Notes: generated by a model not told the origin, from the sequence alone. A stretch of DNA of 47,195 nt from Cyclobacteriaceae bacterium (GCA_023151255.1 JAKLJG010000016.1:1-47195); one strand, 5' to 3'. Counted from the stretch's first letter, positions 35,524 to 44,289 are shown. A program made the numbers and translations.

Positions 35524-35531
35524 CAAAAGTA
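35524..35531 (-). promoter_or_regulatory. -7 box of the DUF1573 gene
   Basis: TACTTTTG on the minus strand matches TAnnTTTG exactly, 17 bp before the ATG at 35506. It sits inside the inverted repeat GTTTTAC/GTAAAAC. No clear TTTG is seen at -33. Confidence 0.45.
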
Positions 35532-35568
35532 AAACTTAAATCCTTATCGCTTTATTTCATTTATTTGC

Positions 35569-36546
35569 ATGAATATGACGCGCATTTTAACGGGCATCCA
35601 GAGCAGCGGCAGGCCGCATTTAGGCAACCTGCTGGGTGCCATTATACCGGCTATTACGCTCTCAAAAAAGCCTAACAACGAATCCTTCTTTTTTATTGCC
35701 GATTTGCATTCGCTTACCACCATTAAAGATGCCAAAATGCGCACGGATAATGTTCGGGCGGTAGCTGCAGCCTGGCTGGCTTTCGGATTTGATGTTGAAA
35801 AAAATTTTCTGTACCGGCAGTCGCGCATTCCCGAAGTTTGTGAACTAACCTGGTACCTCAACTGCTTTACACCCTTCCCTATGCTGGCTAATGCGCATTC
35901 GTTTAAGGATAAAGCCGATCGCCTTTCGGATGTAAATGCAGGACTGTTCACCTATCCGGTATTAATGACTGCCGATATAATTCTGTACGATGCCGACATT
36001 GTACCGGTCGGAAAAGACCAAAAGCAACACCTGGAGATAACGCGCGACATTGCCACAGCATTTAATAATCAGTATGGCGAAACGTTTGTAGTGCCTGAGG
36101 CAAAAATTGAAGAGCAGGTTATGACCATTCCAGGCACGGATGGACAGAAAATGAGCAAATCGTACGGAAATATTATTGACATTTTCCTGCCGGATAAAGA
36201 ATTGCTTAAGCAAATCAAGTCTATTATTTCCGACAGCACACCGCTGGAGCAGCCCAAGGATCCCGATAAAGACACAACCTTTGCAATTTATAGCCTGCTG
36301 GCATCACCTGAACAACGCGAAGCAATGCGAAAGAAATACCTTGCCGGCAATTACGGGTACGGCCATGCCAAGCAGGAATTGTATGAACTGATCATTCAGA
36401 AGTTTGCCGAAGAGCGAAAGGCTTTTAATTACTACTTCACCAACCCGGATGAACTGGATAAGAAACTGGAGCAAGGTGAAGAGAAAGCTCGGGTAATTGC
36501 ACAGAAAGTATTGGAGCGGGTAAGAAAAAAGCTAGGCTACAGGTAA
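35569..36546 (+). CDS. trpS: Tryptophanyl-tRNA synthetase
   Basis: TrpS charges tRNA-Trp. The 325-residue protein has the class I HIGH-type motif as RPHLGN (15-20) within ILTGIQSSGRPHLGNLLGA, the Trp-binding FFIADLHSLTT, DADIVPVGKDQKQHLEITRD, and KMSKS at 194-198 (PGTDGQKMSKSYGN). Length and motif spacing are normal. Two ATGs are possible, at 35569 and 35575. The second gives MTRILTGIQ, the usual N-terminus, and leaves room for the TTTATTTG box at 35560-35567; the first is listed to cover both. The gene is divergent from the DUF1573 gene and ends near a hairpin that may stop both converging transcripts. Confidence 0.96.
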   Translation: MNMTRILTGIQSSGRPHLGNLLGAIIPAITLSKKPNNESFFFIADLHSLTTIKDAKMRTDNVRAVAAAWLAFGFDVEKNFLYRQSRIPEVCELTWYLNCFTPFPMLANAHSFKDKADRLSDVNAGLFTYPVLMTADIILYDADIVPVGKDQKQHLEITRDIATAFNNQYGETFVVPEAKIEEQVMTIPGTDGQKMSKSYGNIIDIFLPDKELLKQIKSIISDSTPLEQPKDPDKDTTFAIYSLLASPEQREAMRKKYLAGNYGYGHAKQELYELIIQKFAEERKAFNYYFTNPDELDKKLEQGEEKARVIAQKVLERVRKKLGYR

Positions 36547-36554
36547 TAACGCAG

Positions 36555-36597
36555 GTTGGTTGTTTGCTGTTGAGTATTCGTATAATATACAACCAAC
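36555..36597. other. Inverted repeat between trpS and a convergent gene
   Basis: GTTGGTTGT (36555-36563) and ACAACCAAC (36589-36597) are a perfect 9-bp inverted repeat with a 25-nt loop, 6 bp after the trpS stop region and 2 bp before the stop of the opposing gene. There is no T-run, so this is a candidate two-way 3' hairpin only. Confidence 0.4.
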
Positions 36598-36599
36598 GA

Positions 36600-36956
36600 T
36601 TACTTTCCCTCCCAAACCAGTTGCTGTTTGTCTTTTAGTTTCAGGTAAATGCGCAGCGGGTTCACCTCTAACGCAAGCCGAACATCCTTGCCGGGCAATT
36701 TCTCCAGTTCAACCGGCACGCCATCGCCCAGGTAAGCAATGGGCATCAGCACATCGCTGTCAGGGCAATGTTCATCGTGAACTTTCTGCAATACACCCTC
36801 CAGGTACTCGCCATAAGCATCCTGAAAGTCGTCTTCCATATCATGCAGTTTTTCCTCTAAATCATCATACTGAGGATTGTTGTAGTCGATTTTCTTTAAC
36901 TCAGCCCGGGCTTTAACAATTTCTTGCAGGGCCTTATCCAACGCATTGATATCCAT
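36600..36956 (-). CDS. Conserved hypothetical acidic/helical protein
   Basis: The product has about 118 residues from the ATG at 36956 (MDINALDKALQEIVKARAEL). The first 70 residues are strongly helical and acidic (NNPQYDDLEEKLHDMEDDF). The rest is a compact beta segment with IAYLGDGVPVELEKLPGKDV and PLRIYLKLKDKQQLVWEG. I chose this ATG over one 16 codons upstream because the upstream segment (MPYNFLRLLRKQEQLI) is basic and unlike the rest. The protein looks cytoplasmic. I recall similar proteins only from Cytophagales-like genomes and do not recognise a function. It is convergent with trpS. Confidence 0.7.
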   Translation of the reverse strand: MDINALDKALQEIVKARAELKKIDYNNPQYDDLEEKLHDMEDDFQDAYGEYLEGVLQKVHDEHCPDSDVLMPIAYLGDGVPVELEKLPGKDVRLALEVNPLRIYLKLKDKQQLVWEGK

Positions 36957-37129
36957 AATCAGCTGTTCCTGTTTTCGCAACAATCTTAAGAAGTTATACG
37001 GCAATTCTCAAATACGAAATTTTATAGGGTCAACCGTCCAAAAATAGCCCTTTGATCAAACAAAATTTTTCGCATACACAGCCATTTCCTAAATTCCCAG
37101 GCACAGTAATAACCTTACCAGTTTACCAT

Positions 37130-37137
37130 TAACTTTA
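37130..37137 (+). promoter_or_regulatory. Putative -7 box of hppD
   Basis: TAACTTTA matches the -7 consensus at 7 of 8 positions, 21 bp before the ATG at 37159. No good TTTG is found at -33. Confidence 0.3.
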
Positions 37138-37158
37138 CAGCAGGCAATCCTTATAGTT

Positions 37159-38253
37159 ATGGCAACCGATTTTCTACCCATTAATGGCACCGACCACATT
37201 GAATTCTACGTGGGTAATGCCAAACAATCAGCCTTGTTTTATCAGTATGCATTTGGATTCGACCTGGTAGCCTATGCCGGTCCCGAAACCGGAGTGCGCG
37301 ACCGGGCCTCGTACGTACTGCGGCAGGGCAAAATTACGCTGGTGCTGACCACCTCACTACAGCCAGATTCTGAAATCTCCGAGCACGTGCGCAAACATGG
37401 CGATGGCGTAAAAGTACTGGCGCTGTGGGTGGACGATGCCCGCAAATCGTTTGACGAAACTGTAATGCGGGGTGCTGAAATTGCCCGCAAACCCGAAGTG
37501 CTTACTGATGAATTTGGTGAGGTGGTAATCTCTTCGATAAAAACCTATGGCGAAACCATTCACACGTTTGTAGAGCGTAAGAATTACAAAGGCCCCTTCC
37601 TGCCTGGGTACAAACCACGCCAAAGCACTTACAAAGCTCAGCCTATCGGACTAAAATACGTTGACCACTGTGTGGGCAACGTGGAATTGGGTAAGATGAA
37701 CACCTGGGTGGAGTTCTATGAGAAAGTGATGGGCTTCAGCCTGCTGGTAACATTTGATGACAAAGACATTTCTACCGAGTACAGCGCACTCATGTCGAAG
37801 GTGGTTTCGAATGGAAATGGGTACATTAAGTTTCCGATTAACGAGCCCGCCCAAGGCAAGAAAAAATCGCAGATAGAGGAGTATCTTGATTTTTACAAAG
37901 GCCCTGGCGTGCAACACATTGCCATCGCCACCGATGACATCATCCACACGGTTGGCGAATTGCGTAGGCGTGGCGTTGAGTTCCTGTATGTGCCGGAAAC
38001 TTATTATGAGGATGTGCTTGATCGGGTAGGAAAAATCAACGAGAGCCTGGAAGAACTCAAAAAACTCAATATCCTTATCGACCGGGATGAAGAAGGATAC
38101 CTCCTGCAGATATTTACCAAACCAGTACAGGACAGGCCCACGGTTTTCTTTGAAATCATTGAACGCAACGGGGCCAAATCATTCGGTAAGGGTAACTTCA
38201 AAGCATTGTTTGAGTCGATTGAACGGGAGCAGGCATTGCGGGGGAACCTCTGA
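37159..38253 (+). CDS. hppD: 4-hydroxyphenylpyruvate dioxygenase
   Basis: HppD converts 4-hydroxyphenylpyruvate to homogentisate in tyrosine and phenylalanine breakdown. The 364-residue protein has two vicinal-oxygen-chelate domains, with the iron ligands of the second all visible: His170 in GLKYVDHCVGNV, His253 in PGVQHIAIATDDI and Glu332 in TVFFEIIERNG. The conserved C-terminal GKGNFKALFESIEREQ is present, as is the first-domain HIEFYVGNAKQSALFYQYAF. Hydroxymandelate synthase is the only close alternative, but the GKGNFKALF end fits HppD. The homogentisate dioxygenase and fumarylacetoacetase genes are not within the window. A phosphoglucomutase gene follows after 40 bp. Confidence 0.95.
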   Translation: MATDFLPINGTDHIEFYVGNAKQSALFYQYAFGFDLVAYAGPETGVRDRASYVLRQGKITLVLTTSLQPDSEISEHVRKHGDGVKVLALWVDDARKSFDETVMRGAEIARKPEVLTDEFGEVVISSIKTYGETIHTFVERKNYKGPFLPGYKPRQSTYKAQPIGLKYVDHCVGNVELGKMNTWVEFYEKVMGFSLLVTFDDKDISTEYSALMSKVVSNGNGYIKFPINEPAQGKKKSQIEEYLDFYKGPGVQHIAIATDDIIHTVGELRRRGVEFLYVPETYYEDVLDRVGKINESLEELKKLNILIDRDEEGYLLQIFTKPVQDRPTVFFEIIERNGAKSFGKGNFKALFESIEREQALRGNL

Positions 38254-38293
38254 AAACTACCTTATCGAAAAAACTTCTCATCAGCATTAAGCA

Positions 38294-40024
38294 ATGACTG
38301 AACTATTAACAATTGTAAAACAAAAAGCCCGGCAATGGCTGGATAGCCCTGTAATTGATGGGGAAACCAAAAACCAGGTGGCTGAATTATTGAGCCGCCC
38401 TGACCCGCGCGAACTCATTGATAATTTTTATAAAGACCTGGAGTTTGGTACCGGGGGATTACGGGGCATTATGGGGGTTGGCTCCAATTGCATGAACAAA
38501 TACACGGTAGGTGTTGCCACCCAGGGGTTGAGCAACTACCTGCTGAAAAGTTTTCCGGGAAAAGCCATTAAAGTGGCTATCGCCCACGACTGCCGTAACA
38601 ATAGCCGGAATTTTACCGAAGTGGCAGCCAACGTGTTCTCGGCCAACGGTATTGATGTATACCTGTTTACGGATTTGCGCCCTACGCCTATCCTCTCCTA
38701 TGCCATCCGTTACCTTGGTTGTGATTCGGGCGTGGTAATCACGGCATCGCACAACCCAAAAGAATACAATGGGTATAAAGCGTATTGGAATGATGGCGCC
38801 CAGGTTGTGCCACCACACGATAATAATATCATTACCGAAGTGAAGGCCATTCGCTCATTTGAAGAAGTGAAGTTCAATGGCAGGCCGGAGAAGATTCATA
38901 CCATCGGTTCTGAAGTTGAAGCAGCTTATTACGAGGAGGTGAAAAAGCTTATACCCCGCAAGGAAACTGTTGAACGACACCGGAACATCCCCATCGTTTA
39001 TTCCAGTTTGCATGGTGCAGGCATTACGATGATCCCGGAATGCCTACGGCAGATGGGTTTTACGAATGTCCAAATAGTGGAAGAGCAGCGTAACCCCGAT
39101 GGTAATTTCCCCACGGTAAAATCGCCAAATCCGGAGGAACGCTCAGCTATGGAAATGGCCATTCAAAAAGGTACGGCTGTTGGTGCTTCCCTGGTAATGG
39201 CCACTGATCCGGATACCGACCGTGTAGGCATTGGTGTGCGTAAACCCAATGGCGAATTTATCCTGCTGAACGGTAACCAGGCTTTTTGCCTGATGATGTG
39301 GTTCATCATGAAAAACCTGGCCGATAAAACCAACGCCTACGTAGTAAAAACAATTGTTACCAGCGAACTGGTGGATATCATGGCTAAAAACTACGGTGTG
39401 GAATGCTACAATACCTTAACAGGCTTTAAATACATTGCTGAACTGATGCGCCACCTTGAAGGGCGCAAGAAGTTTATTGCCGCAGGCGAAGAAAGTTACG
39501 GCTATATGGTGGGCGATTTTGTGCGTGATAAAGACGCTGTGTCGGCCTGTGCATTCTTTGCCGCTATGGCAGCCTGTGCGGCTGATGAGGGCAAATCATT
39601 ATACGACTGGCTTATTGACATGTATGCGGAGCACGCCTTTTACAAAGAAGGACTAATCAACATCACCAAAAAAGGCCAACAGGGCGAACAGGAAATAAAA
39701 GCCATGATGGAACGCTTCCGTAATAACCCGCCTGATGCCATAGCCGGTGATAAAATCGTGCGGATTCTTGATTATAAATTGTTAAAAGAAACCAACCGGG
39801 TAAGCGGTGAAACGAAGCGGCTGGACTTTCCCGCATCGGATGTGCTGCAGTTTTATCTGGAAAGGGGCAGCAAAATTTCCGTGCGACCCTCGGGCACGGA
39901 ACCAAAAATCAAGTACTACATTAGTGTATGTACCAGACTTTATTCTCCTCATGATTATGATGCAGTTAGTCGCCAGCTTGACCAGCAGATTCAATCCATT
40001 GAACAATTTTTACTGAAAATCTGA
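38294..40024 (+). CDS. Phosphoglucomutase/phosphomannomutase family protein
   Basis: The 576-residue protein is an alpha-D-phosphohexomutase of the PGM2-like length class. The active-site loop VVITASHNPKEYNGYKAYW has the phosphorylated Ser152. The Mg-binding loop is ATDPDTDRVGIG (303-314), the sugar loop AAGEESYGYMVGD, and the phosphate loop RPSGTEPKIKYYISV is near the C-terminus. The start FGTGGLRGIMG at about 51-61 is typical. It interconverts 1- and 6-phosphates of glucose and probably mannose, feeding nucleotide-sugar synthesis; specificity between the two is not decided. It ends 5 bp before the DinB-fold gene, so the two are likely co-transcribed. Confidence 0.93.
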   Translation: MTELLTIVKQKARQWLDSPVIDGETKNQVAELLSRPDPRELIDNFYKDLEFGTGGLRGIMGVGSNCMNKYTVGVATQGLSNYLLKSFPGKAIKVAIAHDCRNNSRNFTEVAANVFSANGIDVYLFTDLRPTPILSYAIRYLGCDSGVVITASHNPKEYNGYKAYWNDGAQVVPPHDNNIITEVKAIRSFEEVKFNGRPEKIHTIGSEVEAAYYEEVKKLIPRKETVERHRNIPIVYSSLHGAGITMIPECLRQMGFTNVQIVEEQRNPDGNFPTVKSPNPEERSAMEMAIQKGTAVGASLVMATDPDTDRVGIGVRKPNGEFILLNGNQAFCLMMWFIMKNLADKTNAYVVKTIVTSELVDIMAKNYGVECYNTLTGFKYIAELMRHLEGRKKFIAAGEESYGYMVGDFVRDKDAVSACAFFAAMAACAADEGKSLYDWLIDMYAEHAFYKEGLINITKKGQQGEQEIKAMMERFRNNPPDAIAGDKIVRILDYKLLKETNRVSGETKRLDFPASDVLQFYLERGSKISVRPSGTEPKIKYYISVCTRLYSPHDYDAVSRQLDQQIQSIEQFLLKI

Positions 40025-40029
40025 GCACC

Positions 40030-40482
40030 ATGGAAAAAGACTTTCTAGCCTCACTCATAAAACTATTCGACCGTGACCTCACCACTTTGGAAAAGGAAAT
40101 TAACCTATACCCTACTGAAGGAGCCATCTGGAACCTTGGTGGTGAGATAAAAAACACGGCCGGCAACCTGTGCCTGCACCTGTGCGGCAACCTCCAGCAC
40201 TTTATCGGCACCGTATTGGGTCATTCAGGGTACGTACGCAACCGCGATTATGAATTTGCTGCCCGTGACTTAACCCGCGAGCAACTACTCCGCGAAATTC
40301 AAACCACCAAAGAGGCCGTTAAATCAACACTTTCACAACTGGATGAAGTCGCTCTCCAAAAAGAATACCCTCTGCAAACCCTGGGTTACCCAATGACCAC
40401 TTCATACTTCCTGGTGCATTTGTTCGGCCACCTAAACTATCATCTCGGACAAATCAACTACCACCGCAGGCTTGTTGCCTGA
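40030..40482 (+). CDS. DinB-fold protein (DUF1572-like)
   Basis: This 150-residue protein is a four-helix DinB/YfiT-like bundle. The characteristic metal-site histidines are present: His in LCLHLCGNLQHFIGT near 50-60 and the C-terminal HLFGHLNYHLGQINYH pattern near 130-145. Helix 2 starts with WNLGGEIKNTAGN. DinB-fold enzymes are mostly thiol-dependent transferases or of unknown role; this one has no clue to substrate. It is preceded by the phosphoglucomutase (5 bp gap) and followed by mtaB, which has its own near-leaderless promoter just inside the intergenic region. Confidence 0.85.
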   Translation: MEKDFLASLIKLFDRDLTTLEKEINLYPTEGAIWNLGGEIKNTAGNLCLHLCGNLQHFIGTVLGHSGYVRNRDYEFAARDLTREQLLREIQTTKEAVKSTLSQLDEVALQKEYPLQTLGYPMTTSYFLVHLFGHLNYHLGQINYHRRLVA

Positions 40483-40506
40483 TTTTTTCATCCGACAGCC
40501 GCAGTG

Positions 40507-40514
40507 TACCTTTG
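40507..40514 (+). promoter_or_regulatory. -7 box of mtaB, near-leaderless transcript
   Basis: TACCTTTG matches TAnnTTTG exactly and lies 10 bp before the ATG at 40525. A transcript from here would begin within a few bases of the start, so the GTG at 40504, which would put the box inside the coding region, is rejected. A T-rich stretch (TTTTTT, 40483-40488) stands at the -33 position. Confidence 0.55.
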
Positions 40515-40524
40515 CACTCCGGAT

Positions 40525-41844
40525 ATGAAGAAAGTAGCGTTTTATACCTTAGGCTGCAAGCTCAACTACTCAGAAACATCCACCATTTCGCGGATGTTCG
40601 AGCAGAAAGGCTATGTAAAAGCCAACTTCACCGACAAGCCGGATATCTTCATTATCAACACCTGCAGCGTTACCGAAAATGCTGATAAAAAATGCCGCAA
40701 GGTAGTGCGCGAAGCCAGAGCCATTTCGCCCGATGCATATATCGCCATCATCGGGTGCTATGCCCAGCTTAAACCAAAGGAGATTGCCGAAATACCGGGG
40801 GTTGATGCCGTACTGGGTGCTGCCGAAAAATTCAGGCTTATTGAACTGCTGGACGGATTTGTACGCAAACCGAGGACCGAGGTATATGCTTCTGATATTG
40901 AATCGGCAAGCACATTTAACACCTCGTATTCCCTACACGACCGTACCCGTACTTTTTTAAAAGTCCAGGATGGCTGCGATTATTCCTGCTCATTCTGTAC
41001 CATTCCACTTGCCCGTGGCAGCAGCCGCAGCGATACCATCGAAAATATAGTAAAAGCAGCAGGCGATCTGGCTAAAACTGAAGTGAGGGAAATTGTACTG
41101 ACTGGGGTGAACACCGGTGATTTTGGAATTCAGAACGGCCAGCGTCAGGAACATTTTATTGGTTTGATACGTGCATTGGATGACGTGGAGGGAATAGACC
41201 GGTTCCGGATTTCCTCCATCGAACCCAACCTGCTCACCGATGAGATTATTGAATTTGTAGCATCGAGTAAGCGTTTTGTTCCTCACTTTCATATACCGCT
41301 GCAGTCGGGCTCAGATAAAATCTTAAAACTGATGCGCAGACGCTACCTGCGGAACGTGTATGAAAACCGGGTGAGTAAAATCAAATCGGTAATGCCTCAC
41401 TGCTGCATAGGCGCAGATGTAATTGTGGGCTTTCCGGGCGAAACCCATGAAGACTTTTTGGAAACCTACAACTTTCTAAATGAACTGAATATCTCCTACC
41501 TGCACGTTTTCACCTATTCCGAACGGGACAACACGCTGGCAGCAACGATGCCCGGGCGTGTACCTGAAAAAATGCGGGCAGAACGTTCAAAAATGCTTCA
41601 TATACTTTCCGATAAGAAGCGCAGGCAATTTTACGAAGAGAATATTGGCCGCCAGGCCACCGTGCTGTTTGAAAACGATATTGAAAACGGGCAAATGCAC
41701 GGCTTCACCGAAAACTATATCCGGGTGGCAGCCACTTACGATCCTGTTTTGATAAATGAGCTTAAAACCGTGCGTCTTACAGGCATCAATGCTACCGGCT
41801 TGATGGAAGCCGAAGAGATTCATATCCCCGTTTTGTTGCACTAA
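40525..41844 (+). CDS. mtaB: tRNA t6A37 methylthiotransferase MtaB
   Basis: MtaB adds a methylthio group to t6A at position 37 of ANN-reading tRNAs, using radical SAM chemistry. The 439-residue protein has the N-terminal 4Fe-4S domain with Cys11 (TLGCKLNYSET), Cys47 (NTCSVT) and Cys78 (IIGCYAQ). The radical SAM cluster is Cys151/Cys155/Cys158 (DGCDYSCSFCTIPLARG). A TRAM-like domain ends the protein. The GCKLN motif at the first cysteine separates MtaB from MiaB and RimO. I start at the ATG at 40525 (MKKVAFYTLGCKLN), supported by the promoter overlap. It follows the DinB-fold gene by 42 bp. Confidence 0.95.
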   Translation: MKKVAFYTLGCKLNYSETSTISRMFEQKGYVKANFTDKPDIFIINTCSVTENADKKCRKVVREARAISPDAYIAIIGCYAQLKPKEIAEIPGVDAVLGAAEKFRLIELLDGFVRKPRTEVYASDIESASTFNTSYSLHDRTRTFLKVQDGCDYSCSFCTIPLARGSSRSDTIENIVKAAGDLAKTEVREIVLTGVNTGDFGIQNGQRQEHFIGLIRALDDVEGIDRFRISSIEPNLLTDEIIEFVASSKRFVPHFHIPLQSGSDKILKLMRRRYLRNVYENRVSKIKSVMPHCCIGADVIVGFPGETHEDFLETYNFLNELNISYLHVFTYSERDNTLAATMPGRVPEKMRAERSKMLHILSDKKRRQFYEENIGRQATVLFENDIENGQMHGFTENYIRVAATYDPVLINELKTVRLTGINATGLMEAEEIHIPVLLH

Positions 41845-42140
41845 GCTCTTTTTTTTACACACGGGTTAAAAATCTTCCATCATTTATCCAAGTAAACCCA
41901 ATTGTAAGTCATTACTTGTTTTTGAAGAATTTCAGGCAATTCTGTAACTGCTAACGCACAGTAAAACAAACAATTACAACGCTTTATATAATAACAGTTT
42001 TAAGTAATCATCCTTGTAAGGCTAAGGGTAAGACCGGCAAAATCGCCTTGAAAATGACATGAATTTTGCCCAGTAGGGTTATACTCTTACACATAACAGC
42101 CATCTACGAACAACGCAAAATGCAGGTGCAGGCGCCACGC
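41845..42140. other. Gene-free AT-rich stretch after mtaB
   Basis: I see no open frame or clear RNA. It contains an eight-to-nine-base T run right after the mtaB stop without a preceding stem, a short palindrome CCTTGTAAGG near 42012, and the promoter of the small lipoprotein just downstream. The stretch shows nothing else I can support. Confidence 0.4.
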
Positions 42141-42148
42141 TACTTTTG
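42141..42148 (+). promoter_or_regulatory. -7 box of the 53-aa lipoprotein gene
   Basis: TACTTTTG matches TAnnTTTG exactly, 38 bp before the ATG at 42187. No TTTG lies at the right distance upstream, so the promoter is moderate at best. Confidence 0.4.
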
Positions 42149-42186
42149 AACCATCATTCAAAACTAAAAGAACAGTAAAAAGATTT

Positions 42187-42348
42187 ATGAAACGCATCGT
42201 TATCCTTATCGCCCTTGTACTACTCCTCGGAACCCTGCTCTCATCCTGCAACTTTACCTCCAGCATGTGCCCGGCTTATTCGCACCAGAACAAACTGACG
42301 CCCTATGGAGAAAAGGCCCAGCTGAAATATACGAAGCGGAGAATCTGA
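42187..42348 (+). CDS. Small lipoprotein of 53 residues
   Basis: ATG at 42187 to TGA at 42346-42348 encodes a lipoprotein signal (MKRIVILIALVLLLGTLLSS, acylation Cys21) followed by NFTSSMCPAYSHQNKLTPYG and the basic end EKAQLKYTKRRI. The CPAY motif just after the lipobox occurs, as I recall, in many very short Bacteroidetes lipoproteins of unknown function. A -7 box stands 38 bp upstream, and the gene is convergent with the ABC ATPase gene, 7 bp from its stop. The combination of promoter, lipobox and motif supports a real gene despite the size. Confidence 0.75.
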   Translation: MKRIVILIALVLLLGTLLSSCNFTSSMCPAYSHQNKLTPYGEKAQLKYTKRRI

Positions 42349-42355
42349 TTTGTTT

Positions 42356-43021
42356 TCAGGAAGCAATAATGCCATCACGGATTACCAGCTTCCGGTCGGC
42401 CATGGCCGCAAATTCTTCATTATGGGTTACAATAATGAAGGTCTGATTAAACTGCTGGCGCAAATCAAAAAATAACTGGTGCAACTCTCTGGCATTTTTT
42501 GAATCCAGGTTCCCGCTCGGTTCATCGGCTAAAACCAGAGCCGGGTTATTAACCAACGCCCGCGCAACTGCTACCCGCTGCTGCTCCCCACCCGATAGTT
42601 CGGATGGCTTGTGAGATGCCCTGCTGCCAAGACCCAATAAATTCAACAACGCCTTTGCACGCTCTTCTGTTCTCTTTAATGGTTCCCGCGCAATCAGTGC
42701 GGGTATCATCACATTTTCCATAGCCGAAAACTCCGGCAGCAGGTTATGAAACTGAAATACAAACCCAACTGAGCGATTCCGAAAAGCAGCCAGTTTGGCT
42801 GCCGAATAAGCAAACACATCAACACCATCAAGCAGCACGTTGCCTTTGTCAGGGGTGTCAAGAGTTCCGATAATATGCAACAAGGTACTTTTTCCAGCCC
42901 CTGAAGCCCCGACAATAGCCACAACTTCTCCCCTGTTTATAGAAAGGTTAATTCCTTTAAGCACCTCCAGGGAGCCATAGGATTTATAAATACCTGAAAC
43001 TGAAACAAGAGCGTTACTCAC
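42356..43021 (-). CDS. ABC transporter ATPase, LolD/MacB type
   Basis: The 221-residue protein is a complete ABC ATPase. Walker A is GASGAGKS (about 38-45), the Q-loop is [20 protein letters not shown], the signature is [15 protein letters not shown], Walker B is [12 protein letters not shown] and the switch is IIVTHNEEF. The [16 protein letters not shown] and DEPSGNLD segments are those of the LolD/MacB group, which drive lipoprotein release or efflux with a FtsX-like permease. No permease lies nearby, so it probably pairs with one encoded elsewhere. Start is GTG at 43021 (TTG at 43024 also possible). It is divergent from sucC across 56 bp. Confidence 0.9.
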   Translation of the reverse strand: MSNALVSVSGIYKSYGSLEVLKGINLSINRGEVVAIVGASGAGKSTLLHIIGTLDTPDKGNVLLDGVDVFAYSAAKLAAFRNRSVGFVFQFHNLLPEFSAMENVMIPALIAREPLKRTEERAKALLNLLGLGSRASHKPSELSGGEQQRVAVARALVNNPALVLADEPSGNLDSKNARELHQLFFDLRQQFNQTFIIVTHNEEFAAMADRKLVIRDGIIAS

Positions 43022-43030
43022 CAAGGCGGG

Positions 43031-43060
43031 TTTGAATTAAAAGGTAAATACGGTATTTTG
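43031..43060 (+). promoter_or_regulatory. Promoter of sucC
   Basis: TTTG at 43031-43034, a 19-bp spacer and TATTTTG at 43054-43060 give a promoter near the Bacteroidetes consensus (the -7 lacks one spacer base), 17 bp before the ATG at 43078. It overlaps the start of the divergent ABC gene. Confidence 0.45.
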
Positions 43061-43077
43061 CTCCAAAATACAACTTC

Positions 43078-44289
43078 ATGAACATACACGAATACCAAGG
43101 CAAAGAAATACTGAAAAAATACGGAGTAGCCGTACAGCGGGGCATCGTTGCTGATACATTGGATGGAGCCGTACAGGCAGCCAAAGAACTGGAGGCCGAA
43201 ACAGGCACCAAGTGGTTTGTGGTGAAATCGCAGATACACGCAGGTGGAAGAGGGAAAGGCACCATTAAAGAAACCGGCTCCAAAGGAGTTGTGGTTGCTA
43301 AAAGTATTCAGGAGGTGCCCGAAAAAGTTAAAGCCATTTTGGGCGGCACGCTGGTCACGCTGCAAACCGGCCCGGAAGGTAAGAAGGTAAATAAAGTGCT
43401 GATTGCCGAGGATGTGTATTATCCGGGCGAGTCAGAACCCAAAGAATATTACATGAGCATGCTACTGGATCGATCGAAAGGTGTGCCCGTTATTATGGCC
43501 TCAACCGAAGGCGGGATGAACATCGAAGAGGTGGCCGAAACACATCCGGAGAAAATTATCAAGGAATGGATTGACCCGACCATCGGCCTGCAGCCCTTTC
43601 AGGCACGTAAAATTGCCTTTGCCATGGGATGGAGCGGCAATGCCTTCAAAGAAGGCGTTAAATTTATCCATTCATTATACAATGCCTATGTTGGTCTTGA
43701 TGCTTCCATGTTTGAAATCAATCCGCTTTTAAAAACATCCGATAACAAAATACTGGCGGTTGACTCCAAAGTAAACCTTGATGACAATGCCCTTTACCGC
43801 CATAAAGATTTAGCCGAGTTGCGCGATATTACCGAAGAAGACCCGTTAGAAGTCGAAGCTGGAAAAGCCGGACTGAATTACGTTAAACTTGACGGTAACG
43901 TAGGGTGTATGGTAAACGGTGCCGGACTGGCCATGGCTACCATGGACATCATCAAACTGTCAGGCGGTGAGCCTGCAAACTTTCTGGACGTTGGTGGCGG
44001 AGCCAATGCCGAAACGGTAGAAGCCGGCTTTCGCATTATCCTCAAAGACCCGAACGTAAAGGCCATTTTGATTAACATTTTTGGAGGCATAGTACGGTGC
44101 GACCGGGTAGCCAACGGTGTCGTAGAGGCCTATAAAAAGATTGGAAACATTAACGTACCTATTATTGTACGGCTGCAGGGTACCAATGCCGAAGAAGGCG
44201 CGAAAATCATTGAACAATCTGGTTTAAAGGTATATTCGGCCATCCTGCTAAAAGATGCGGCCCGGAAAGTGAAAGAGGTACTCAAATAA
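43078..44289 (+). CDS. sucC: Succinyl-CoA synthetase (ADP/GDP-forming) beta subunit
   Basis: SucC with SucD converts succinyl-CoA, phosphate and nucleotide diphosphate to succinate, CoA and nucleotide triphosphate in the TCA cycle. The 403-residue protein has the ATP-grasp start [19 protein letters not shown], the nucleotide-binding [32 protein letters not shown] and the C-terminal CoA-ligase part with [13 protein letters not shown] and [15 protein letters not shown]. It is slightly longer than the E. coli enzyme, as is common in Bacteroidetes. The sucD gene does not follow; the next gene is an outer-membrane protein, so the subunits are unlinked here. Confidence 0.96.
   Translation: MNIHEYQGKEILKKYGVAVQRGIVADTLDGAVQAAKELEAETGTKWFVVKSQIHAGGRGKGTIKETGSKGVVVAKSIQEVPEKVKAILGGTLVTLQTGPEGKKVNKVLIAEDVYYPGESEPKEYYMSMLLDRSKGVPVIMASTEGGMNIEEVAETHPEKIIKEWIDPTIGLQPFQARKIAFAMGWSGNAFKEGVKFIHSLYNAYVGLDASMFEINPLLKTSDNKILAVDSKVNLDDNALYRHKDLAELRDITEEDPLEVEAGKAGLNYVKLDGNVGCMVNGAGLAMATMDIIKLSGGEPANFLDVGGGANAETVEAGFRIILKDPNVKAILINIFGGIVRCDRVANGVVEAYKKIGNINVPIIVRLQGTNAEEGAKIIEQSGLKVYSAILLKDAARKVKEVLK

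Noticed and set aside
40504-40524. Upstream GTG start for mtaB
   Set aside because: The extension contains an exact -7 promoter box and is not part of the conserved N-terminus, which begins at MKKVAFYTLGCKLN.
41845-42140. Riboswitch or RNA gene after mtaB
   Set aside because: No convincing long stem, terminator or conserved-looking core was found on either strand.
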